IMG/VR virus record: IMGVR_UViG_3300009172_002344
Location: 1-26,642 of that record
DNA from: a virus
Reading direction: 5' to 3' (one strand)
Length of the DNA stretch: 26,642 nucleotides
This document shows, in pieces, positions 19,111 to 25,805 of this stretch (the first letter of the stretch is position 1; each line of letters starts with the position of its first letter). The notes below the pieces were generated by a model, which was not told where the DNA came from, ran no database searches, and saw only the letters and a list, made by a program, of their open reading frames with translations. A program made the position numbers and the translations under genes.

Positions 19111-22100
19111 ATGGCTAAATGTTATAATAGAAATGATGCTGCATATCTAGCATTAAAAGATATTTACAAAACTGATCTAAAAACTTCTCAGGTAATTAGT
19201 AATTGGCAAGAAGCAAATGATTCTGACATTTTTCCAAGTGCTGTACAGGCTAAGTCAATGGTTTCTGATCAAGAGATTGTTTTTAGTTTAAAGCAAAAAG
19301 AATTTGGTCAAGCAGTTTTAGATAATGTAAGACGTGAAAAAATAGGTAGTAGGCTAGCTGGTCAATTTTTAATTAATAACTCTAACCCTGAGACATTATT
19401 ATATGATGAATCCTTTCTTGAAAATAATCTGAAAAGGTTCTATAGATATTTAGAAATAAATAATATAGATGAATCATCATTTAAAGTAACAAGAACAAAT
19501 CAAAGCTATAAGATTGAACCAATCAATAGTGCATTTGGTAGAAGAGACATTTTAGAAAAGTCAAGATCATGGGATACTAATAGATCAAGAGCTGTAGTAA
19601 TGCATCTTAAAAGAATGTTTCCACAGGTAAATGTAAAAATGTTATCTGTAGCAGAAGCTAGAATATTACATGAATCCCTACCGAAGTATAATAAAAAAAA
19701 TGTTGGTTTTGACAACGTAAAATCTTTCTATTACAATGGCACTGCATATCTGATTAAAGGTAGAGTAACTGATGAAATAGCAATTGAAGAAATGTTGCAT
19801 CCTTTTATAGATGCAATAAAAATGGAAAATGAAGAACTGTTTAATAATTTATTAGATGAAGCAGTAACTAACTTTCCTGAATTATCTGAGGAAATTAAAG
19901 ATGCATACAATAATCAATCTAGAAACTTCAGTGAAACTGAAAGGGACTTAGAAATTGTAACGCAAGCTTTAGCCAGACACTTCAAAAAAGAATATGAGAC
20001 AACTCCTACCAAAGGATTTTTAGATAGGATTGCTGAATTATTAGAGTGGTTTAAAAGTGTTATAGAAAATTTAAGCGAATACTTAACAGGTAAACAACTA
20101 CCAGTATCAGCAATTAAAGCTACTACATCTATGAGTGATATAGCTAAGTTATTGAATACAGAAGGTATACAGTTTAAATTAGAGAAGAGAGTCAACGGTA
20201 ATGTAAGGTATAACTTAACTAAACAAAAGGCTAAAGAATTAAAGGCTGCAAGAGGTGAAGCTAATGATGTACAAAAGCCAATATTAGATCAACTATATAA
20301 TCTTGCTCAACTTGCAGATCAAGAAATACATCAATTTTCTGTATCTGAAAAGAATGCTGCAGCTGGTGATACACTTGTGGTTTTGAATGAAGAAGATCAT
20401 GTATACTATAATCCTAATAAAACTAAAGATATATACACCTCAGCTACAACAGCTATTAAAGGAACATTACCTGAAGATAAACAAATAGCACATAAGATTA
20501 ATTTGGATATTGGTAATGAAATAGATACTCTTTTAGAAGGTGTTATTGGTGGTCTATCATTTGATGCATCATTTAAAAATTTAACAACTGACAATGTATC
20601 CAAAGAAAAAGCAAAAGAAGTTTTTGATACGTTGGATACTATAATACAAAACTTTAAAGATCAAGGGTCTATTGTTTTATCACAAGTAGTATTGTTTGAT
20701 GAAGCAACAAAGATAGCCGGTATGGCTGATATATTTATTATAGATGAATATGGGAGAGTGCAAATTCTAGATTTAAAAACAAGTAAGAACAATCTAGATG
20801 ATGTAAATGATGATGGCATTAAAAAATATAAAGTTAAATATCCTTTAGCAGCTGATAGTAAACTTATACAATATGGTATCACAGAACTAAATACAGAAGC
20901 TCAACATAATTTACAAGTTGCTTTGTATAGAAGAATGATTGAGAACATGGGCTATGAGGTATCTTATCATGAATGGTCTATGGCAACTATTCACTTTAAT
21001 GTTGGAATAGAAGGTTACGGGGTTGATCAGGTTTTTAACGGTGAAGTAAACTATGACAGAATATATGCACACCCTATCTCAACTCAATTAGATAAGGTAA
21101 ACAAGTTAATACCCATATCCAAAAATTCTGCTAAACAAGAATCATTGTCCAAAAAGCAACGTGATGCTTATAATAAAATTTGGAATGGTAAAGATCAAAC
21201 AACTGAAACCACAGAGCAAGATAAAACTGATGCAGAAAATTTTACTGAATATAATATTGCTGCTGGTTTACTAGAGGACTATATGGGTAAGCTTATTGCT
21301 AAAAGAGATCTAATCCCTTTAGTAAAGAATAGTATTTATATCCAGTCTACTCAGAAAAAAGAGATTGATCAAATTTCAAAAACTATAGCATACATTGCAA
21401 TAGCCTTATCTGAAGATGCGGGTCAACAGTCTGTTGTTTTATCTGAGGTATTACAAGATGCTCTAGCACAAATAAAAGAGTTTAGATCTTTTATGGAAGA
21501 TCCTAACAATATAACAAAGCCAGAATATTTATCATATGCATTACACTTTGAAAAATACCTAGAAACATTTAAAGGTCTTTATGAATTGACAGATCTGGTT
21601 GGGTTAAACAACACACAGAAAAATTTAATTTTATCTTTACAAACACAACTAAATGCATTAAGAGGATCCAAGGGAAGCAGAGGTATAGTTGATGATGCGT
21701 TATATGATTACGTACAAGAGCAAGTAAGAACAAAGTCTAGTAATAACTACGGAGGAGAAGGAAGTTATTTTACCAAAGAAGATTTAGACTTAGTAATGGA
21801 GTTTGCACAAGATATAGATGGTGTTGAATACCAAACTAGAGATATGGATACTTCAGGTGATGTAATGTTATCTGTTATGGCTAAAATAAGAAAAATACAA
21901 ACTCAAAAACTTTTAGATAAGGTTGCTCAAAGAGAAGATATAATTAGAAAGCTTGCTCAAAAACTTGTCAAGCTTAATCCAGGAGTACCTTTAAATGAGC
22001 TCTATGACTTTATGTTAGAGTTTGTTGATGTTGACGGAGTTAAAACCTTTAGTGGTAATTATGTAACAGCAATAGGTAATAAATATAATATAAAGCAAGA

Positions 22101-24882
22101 TCAACTAAGATCTGTATTGAGTGATAATGAGGGTACTTGGTATCAATATAGACCGGTATTTAATTTAGATGATGCAATGAAGACACCTCAAGGTAGAGCA
22201 GATTTAAAGTATAATCAAGACCTAGCAGATAAAAAAGCAACATACAGTCAGTTCTTTAGAGCAGAAGCAAAAGATGATGAAGGCAGGCTTATAGATGGTA
22301 TGTATCACAAATATACACAGGAGTTTAAAGATGTAAGATCCAGATATGAAATGTGGAATTCTGGTGGTAGTACATCTGAGACAGGATACTGGAAAAGAAA
22401 AGCAGGTATTCCACAAGCTGATTGGATTACATACCGTGCTAGATACTATGATAGAATTCCTTATACAAAAGCCAATAGAGTTAACGGTGTAGCAGATGGA
22501 ACTATTCAAATTAAAGAAAATAGTTTTGATGTTCCTAAAGTTGAGAATAGAGAAGTAGTATTAGAACCACGTAATGGTGATAGTATGTCAAATCCTAAGT
22601 ACAATTCAATAATGGATCCTACTAAGACTGATGCGCTTTCTGTAGCACAAAGGGAGTTTTACAATATGTATGTTGATATGTATGAAAAGGATCTACTTAA
22701 AAAAATCCCAATTGGTGTAGCAGCAGACATGCTGGGTAGAGCTCCTTTAGTAATGAATAGATTACTTGATCAAGTAAGTAGAAAGGGTACTACATATAGT
22801 AAGCTCTATGCTAAAGCTGTAAGGTCTAAAGCATTTAATATGTTTAAGACAACTCAACAACAAAAAAATATACAAGTAGATAATCAAGGATATATAATAA
22901 ATCAACTTCCAATTTACTATACAGGAAGGCCAAGAACAGATGAAGAAAGAGAAAGTGTTCAAAAAGATATTGATGTACTAAAAGAAAAGTACAAGAGTAA
23001 TAAAATAACTAGAGACGAGTATAAAGATAAGGTTGCAATTCTTAATGGTAAAATGGCTAAGATAATGGCTACTCCAGCATTAGGTCAAATAGATACTGAT
23101 ATGGCATCTAGCTTATTAAAGTTTAGTGCTATGGCAGAAAACTTTGAAACAATGGGTCAAATAGATGATACTCTAAATGCTTTTGTAAAGGTAATAGAAA
23201 ACAGAACTTATAGCCCTGCCCCAACAACAGGCCTAACTTTATTGAGTAGAGGAAAAGATAAGATTATAAGTAATGTTGGAACTAAAGCAAACCGAACAGA
23301 GCAGCAAAAAAATGTTGTAAGAAGAGCAAAGAAGTTTATGTCTATGATTCATTATGATAATGAATTAGTAACTAAAGGAGCTTTTGATAAAATAGCAGAT
23401 GGTATAATTCAGTTTTCTTCCTTGTCTTATGTAGCATTTAATCCATTTGGTAACTTTAATAACTACTTAATAGGTAGATTAAATAACAACGTAGAATCTT
23501 TAGGAGGTAGATTTTATTCTAATAGTGCATTTAAAAGAGCAACTTGGGAATTTAATAAGAGAGCATTGCCAGCATTAGTTCAAAGAACAGCACATGGTGG
23601 TGCAGAAGATTTACTTGACGTAATAACATTAGGAGTTATACCTGGCTTAGCTAAGGCAGATTATAATAAAAAACTACCTAACAATAAATATGAAGGCTTT
23701 GTAGATTCATATAGAATGATGGATAGTATGACAGACATACGTGAACAATCTTCAGCAACTGATGATGGAAAAAGTTGGTTCCAAAGAGCTACTGAATGGG
23801 GTTATATAATGCAAGATGCTGCTGAATATAATTCACAGACTAAAGTAGGAATGGCTATATTAATGGATTATATGATTGAAGATGATAATGGAAATTCATT
23901 GTCATTATTTGATGCTATGGATTTTGATACTAAGTCCCATAAAAATGTTATGAAAGAAGGTTATCATATCTTAGTTAAGAAAGATGGTACAAAGGTGGAA
24001 TGGTCAGATGACATGAGGTATGAAATAAGAAATGAAATTAGAGAAGTTAACAAGCAAATTCATGGTAACTATGCTAAAGAAGATAGGATGGTTTTACAGT
24101 CTCATACTTTAGGAGCCCTTGCAGTTCAATTTAAAAAGTGGGTTGCTCCTGCAATTAGAGCAAGATACCAAAGAGAATACTTTGATCAAAACTTAGGTTG
24201 GATGGAAGGTAGGTATAAATCTGCTTTGAGTTTTATAAACTATGCAATGAGAGAAGTGTTTGTTAATCAAAACCTTCATTTTAAAACAATGGGTAAAGAT
24301 TATATGGATGCCCAAGTAAACTATTACAGTAAAGAAAAATATGGTGTAGAAAGAAAATATGGTGAAGGTGGTAACATGGATCAAAGAGCAAAAAATAAAT
24401 TGTTTGGCTTTTATAGATCTATGGGTGAACTAGGTATAATGTTTAGTGTGATGTTTGTATCAATGTTATTTGATAGAATTCTAAGAGGTGATGATGATGA
24501 TAGTGATTTTGAAAAAAGACTTAAGAACTTAACAAGATATCAAGCAGATAGAGCTTATAAAGAATTAGTATTATTTATGCCTTCTTTTGCTGGTGCAAAA
24601 CAAATTGATCAAATGGCAAACTCACCTATAGCCTCAGCTAGATCTGTAACAGAAATGTCTGAGTTTTTGGAAATGTTTATTGTTGGAAATGCTAGATACG
24701 GCTTATCAAAAGTAACTGGAAATGAAGAAGAGTTTTTATCAAACTCATCATATGTATACCAGAGAGGGGATAGAAAAGGTGAATTTAAAGTTCATAAAAA
24801 CTTCAGGGATGTATTTCCAATAGTCTATTCAATTCAAAAATGGAAGTCATATATCAAAAATGCTGATTTCTATATCAAATAA
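19111..24882 (+). CDS. Giant virion protein with degenerate zincin and PD-(D/E)XK nuclease-like domains (1923 aa)
   Basis: This resembles the second giant injected protein found next to the polymerase in crAss-like phages. Residues about 150-330 form a zincin-like module in which HExxH is replaced by E226-E-M-L-H230. Residues about 425-640 look like a Cas4/RecB-type PD-(D/E)XK nuclease: a YTSATT segment, GMAD540, ILD554-L-K556 and Q602-V-A-L-Y606. Residues about 690-1480 are long, mainly helical and charged, with likely coiled coils. The C-terminal third is aromatic-rich and includes FNPFGNFNNYL, VQFKKWVAPAIRARYQ and a hydrophobic helix at about 1775-1791 followed by an Asp run (RGDDDDSD). 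It ends with FPIVYSIQKWKSYIKNADFYIK-like aromatic/basic sequence. ATG at 19111 is 14 nt after the polyprotein stop, in an A-rich leader. No signal peptide is present. The role as injected cargo is inferred from context and family resemblance; the nuclease motifs are visible, activity is not known. Confidence 0.75.
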   Translation: MAKCYNRNDAAYLALKDIYKTDLKTSQVISNWQEANDSDIFPSAVQAKSMVSDQEIVFSLKQKEFGQAVLDNVRREKIGSRLAGQFLINNSNPETLLYDESFLENNLKRFYRYLEINNIDESSFKVTRTNQSYKIEPINSAFGRRDILEKSRSWDTNRSRAVVMHLKRMFPQVNVKMLSVAEARILHESLPKYNKKNVGFDNVKSFYYNGTAYLIKGRVTDEIAIEEMLHPFIDAIKMENEELFNNLLDEAVTNFPELSEEIKDAYNNQSRNFSETERDLEIVTQALARHFKKEYETTPTKGFLDRIAELLEWFKSVIENLSEYLTGKQLPVSAIKATTSMSDIAKLLNTEGIQFKLEKRVNGNVRYNLTKQKAKELKAARGEANDVQKPILDQLYNLAQLADQEIHQFSVSEKNAAAGDTLVVLNEEDHVYYNPNKTKDIYTSATTAIKGTLPEDKQIAHKINLDIGNEIDTLLEGVIGGLSFDASFKNLTTDNVSKEKAKEVFDTLDTIIQNFKDQGSIVLSQVVLFDEATKIAGMADIFIIDEYGRVQILDLKTSKNNLDDVNDDGIKKYKVKYPLAADSKLIQYGITELNTEAQHNLQVALYRRMIENMGYEVSYHEWSMATIHFNVGIEGYGVDQVFNGEVNYDRIYAHPISTQLDKVNKLIPISKNSAKQESLSKKQRDAYNKIWNGKDQTTETTEQDKTDAENFTEYNIAAGLLEDYMGKLIAKRDLIPLVKNSIYIQSTQKKEIDQISKTIAYIAIALSEDAGQQSVVLSEVLQDALAQIKEFRSFMEDPNNITKPEYLSYALHFEKYLETFKGLYELTDLVGLNNTQKNLILSLQTQLNALRGSKGSRGIVDDALYDYVQEQVRTKSSNNYGGEGSYFTKEDLDLVMEFAQDIDGVEYQTRDMDTSGDVMLSVMAKIRKIQTQKLLDKVAQREDIIRKLAQKLVKLNPGVPLNELYDFMLEFVDVDGVKTFSGNYVTAIGNKYNIKQDQLRSVLSDNEGTWYQYRPVFNLDDAMKTPQGRADLKYNQDLADKKATYSQFFRAEAKDDEGRLIDGMYHKYTQEFKDVRSRYEMWNSGGSTSETGYWKRKAGIPQADWITYRARYYDRIPYTKANRVNGVADGTIQIKENSFDVPKVENREVVLEPRNGDSMSNPKYNSIMDPTKTDALSVAQREFYNMYVDMYEKDLLKKIPIGVAADMLGRAPLVMNRLLDQVSRKGTTYSKLYAKAVRSKAFNMFKTTQQQKNIQVDNQGYIINQLPIYYTGRPRTDEERESVQKDIDVLKEKYKSNKITRDEYKDKVAILNGKMAKIMATPALGQIDTDMASSLLKFSAMAENFETMGQIDDTLNAFVKVIENRTYSPAPTTGLTLLSRGKDKIISNVGTKANRTEQQKNVVRRAKKFMSMIHYDNELVTKGAFDKIADGIIQFSSLSYVAFNPFGNFNNYLIGRLNNNVESLGGRFYSNSAFKRATWEFNKRALPALVQRTAHGGAEDLLDVITLGVIPGLAKADYNKKLPNNKYEGFVDSYRMMDSMTDIREQSSATDDGKSWFQRATEWGYIMQDAAEYNSQTKVGMAILMDYMIEDDNGNSLSLFDAMDFDTKSHKNVMKEGYHILVKKDGTKVEWSDDMRYEIRNEIREVNKQIHGNYAKEDRMVLQSHTLGALAVQFKKWVAPAIRARYQREYFDQNLGWMEGRYKSALSFINYAMREVFVNQNLHFKTMGKDYMDAQVNYYSKEKYGVERKYGEGGNMDQRAKNKLFGFYRSMGELGIMFSVMFVSMLFDRILRGDDDDSDFEKRLKNLTRYQADRAYKELVLFMPSFAGAKQIDQMANSPIASARSVTEMSEFLEMFIVGNARYGLSKVTGNEEEFLSNSSYVYQRGDRKGEFKVHKNFRDVFPIVYSIQKWKSYIKNADFYIK
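19558..20100 (+). other. Degenerate zincin-like domain (EEMLH in place of HExxH)
   Basis: Residues about 150-330. The order of elements matches phage zincins: YNGTAYLIKGRV strand region, AIEEMLHPFIDAIK helix, ELFNNLL, and a later helix LEIVTQALARHF with Glu281 in the place of a third ligand. A following FLDRIAELLEWFKSVIENL segment parallels FFTKIIEWIKGVLGKY after the intact HEAFH domain in the polyprotein. The first metal-binding His is Glu226, so the domain is either inactive or uses changed ligands. Confidence 0.5.
20383..21030 (+). other. PD-(D/E)XK (Cas4/RecB-like) nuclease domain
   Basis: Residues about 425-640. The N-terminal part has H430 and YTSATTAIKG, matching the H-x-Y and Y-x-S-x-T start of many phage RecB-like nucleases. 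Asp540 (in AGMAD), Asp554 and Lys556 (in ILDLKTSK) form the catalytic D...DxK pattern, and Gln602/Tyr606 (QVALY) form the QxxxY motif typical of the RecB/Cas4 branch. No cysteine cluster for an iron-sulphur centre was seen in this stretch. All key residues appear present. Confidence 0.72.
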
Positions 24883-24981
24883 AATATTAGTTTTTGCTTG
24901 TTAAATCAGAGAATTTGTGTGATATATACACCAAAAAAGTGTATATTATTATATAGGATACAAAGATAAGTGAGACTAATT
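24883..24981. other. Non-coding gap between virion operon and lysis genes
   Basis: This 99-nt AT-rich stretch is the longest non-coding region in the window. It holds one clear hairpin (24924-24946) and an AT-rich leader ending in ATACAAAGATAAGTGAG. No convincing TTTG/TAnnTTTG promoter pair with correct spacing was found; a promoter for the following genes may still be here in an unknown phage-specific form. Confidence 0.5.
24924..24946 (+). terminator. Hairpin, possible weak terminator after the giant genes
   Basis: ATATACAC (24924-24931) and GTGTATAT (24939-24946) form a perfect 8-bp stem around an A-rich 7-nt loop. The following bases are T-rich (TATTATATA) but not a clean T-tract and the stem is AT-rich, so termination would be inefficient. 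It lies 41 nt after the stop of the 1923-aa gene, where the operon could end. It could instead be an mRNA stabiliser or an operator. Confidence 0.4.
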
Positions 24982-25401
24982 ATGAGAAACATATTGGCAT
25001 TAGCAGTAGTAATAATCATAACATTCTCATCTTGTGGTACATATGATATATCTACAAGCTATAAAATTAAAAGTATTTTGACAATAACAGAAAAAGGTGA
25101 CACTCTTGCGGTCCCTGTTAGAGACTTTAAGTTTAGAATACTTGATAATAGAATAAGAGAATTTATAAACCGTGATCCTTATAGATACAATTATAATCAA
25201 AATTGGCAACATAGAAATTGGAATCACTATAGTGTTCCAAATATTAATGTTAGAAGTACAAACAGTCCACCGGTAATATACCAAAGACCTATAACTGTAC
25301 CAATAACTAAACCTGTTAGACCAGTTAAACCTGTTAAGCCTATCAGAATTGTTACTCCTGTGGGATTATCAAAAGAAAATAAAATTAACAATGACAACTA
25401 A
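24982..25401 (+). CDS. Small proline-rich lipoprotein (139 aa), possible spanin-like lysis protein
   Basis: The N-terminus MRNILALAVVIIITFSSCGTYD is a short type II signal peptide; FSSC is a good lipobox with lipidation expected at Cys18, so the protein should end in a membrane, probably the outer membrane. The mature part has a beta-like segment (KSILTITEKGDTLAVPVRDFKFRIL), then a Tyr/Asn/Arg/Trp-rich stretch, then a Pro/Lys/Arg/Val tail with PVRPVKPVKPI. A GTG at 24970 would add four residues; I chose ATG at 24982 because it gives the standard signal-peptide length. The end overlaps the holin-like gene by 11 nt, suggesting translational coupling. A proline-rich lipoprotein beside a holin recalls outer-membrane spanins (Rz1 type), but it is larger and no inner-membrane partner is visible, so that role is tentative. 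Confidence 0.65.
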   Translation: MRNILALAVVIIITFSSCGTYDISTSYKIKSILTITEKGDTLAVPVRDFKFRILDNRIREFINRDPYRYNYNQNWQHRNWNHYSVPNINVRSTNSPPVIYQRPITVPITKPVRPVKPVKPIRIVTPVGLSKENKINNDN

Positions 25402-25804
25402 ACTCTTATTAGTGAGCATAACAGCATTCTGCACGTACTTGTGTACGTACTTTTTTGATTTATCAATGGAAAACATGGAACAATACCTGGCGGTTTGTTC
25501 AGTATTATGGTTAGATGGCATCTTTGGTGTTTGGGCAGGCTGTAAAAGAGAGGGCTTTAAAACATATAAAGCATTAAGAATTACCAGAAACACTTTTGCT
25601 TGGATAGCCATCCTGACAGTAATCCTTATGGTGGAGAAAGGCTTTACAGGTACTGGTTGGCTATCCGAAGTAGTTGTAGTACCCTTTATGATACTACAAC
25701 TTATAAGTGCTCTTAAAAACGCTTCTATGGCCGGATTAATAAAAACAGAAGAGCTTAATAAAATCCTAGATAGAATTGACAATCATAAGGGATTAAGAAA
25801 ATGA
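25391..25804 (+). CDS. Holin-like membrane protein (137 aa)
   Basis: Four hydrophobic segments are visible: about residues 4-22 (KLLLVSITAFCTYLCTYFF), 31-48 (including VLWLDGIFGVWAG), 66-84 (RNTFAWIAILTVILMVEKG) and 92-111 (LSEVVVVPFMILQLISALK), followed by a charged C-terminal tail (EELNKILDRIDNHKGLRK). The LDGIFGVWAGCKREGFKTYKALR stretch resembles the D-x-x-x-G-x-x-x-A plus basic pattern of Gram-positive/Bacteroidota phage holins (holin_4/TcdE type). ATG at 25391 is preferred over an ATG at 25349, which would put a charged 14-residue extension before the first membrane segment and overlap the upstream gene by 53 nt. Role inferred: pore formation in the inner membrane at the end of infection. 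No endolysin gene lies nearby in the window. A hairpin with a T-tract lies within its first 25 codons. Confidence 0.65.
   Translation: MTTKLLLVSITAFCTYLCTYFFDLSMENMEQYLAVCSVLWLDGIFGVWAGCKREGFKTYKALRITRNTFAWIAILTVILMVEKGFTGTGWLSEVVVVPFMILQLISALKNASMAGLIKTEELNKILDRIDNHKGLRK
25433..25456 (+). terminator. Terminator-like hairpin with T6 inside the holin gene
   Basis: ACGTAC (25433-25438) and GTACGT (25443-25448) form a perfect 6-bp stem with a TTGT loop, and two bases later a run of six T follows (25451-25456). This is the standard shape of an intrinsic terminator on the + strand, though the stem is short. It falls at codons 15-22 of the holin-like gene, encoding CTYLCTYFF. An 8-bp direct repeat ACGTACTT (25433-25440 and 25445-25452) is part of the same structure. 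Confidence 0.35.
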
Positions 25805-25805
25805 A

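Noticed and set aside
20383-21030. Cas4 or another CRISPR-associated protein
   Set aside because: The PD-(D/E)XK motifs are shared by many RecB-like phage nucleases; no cysteine cluster, CRISPR repeats or other cas genes are present.
24970-24981. GTG at 24970 as start of the lipoprotein
   Set aside because: ATG at 24982 gives a standard 17-residue lipoprotein signal peptide; the GTG adds only MRLI and has no ribosome-binding site in its favour.
24883-24981. tRNA, small RNA gene or standard Bacteroidota promoter in the gap
   Set aside because: No cloverleaf or CCA-type end is visible, and TTTG boxes at 24893 and 24914 lack a correctly spaced TAnnTTTG.
25349-25390. Upstream ATG at 25349 as start of the holin-like protein
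   Set aside because: It would add a charged segment before the first membrane helix and increase overlap with the lipoprotein gene; ATG at 25391 gives a normal holin N-terminus.
25369-25782. 137-aa open frame on the minus strand opposite the holin-like gene
   Set aside because: It mirrors the holin-like coding frame, has no recognisable motif, and the + strand frame shows clear membrane segments and coupling to the upstream gene.
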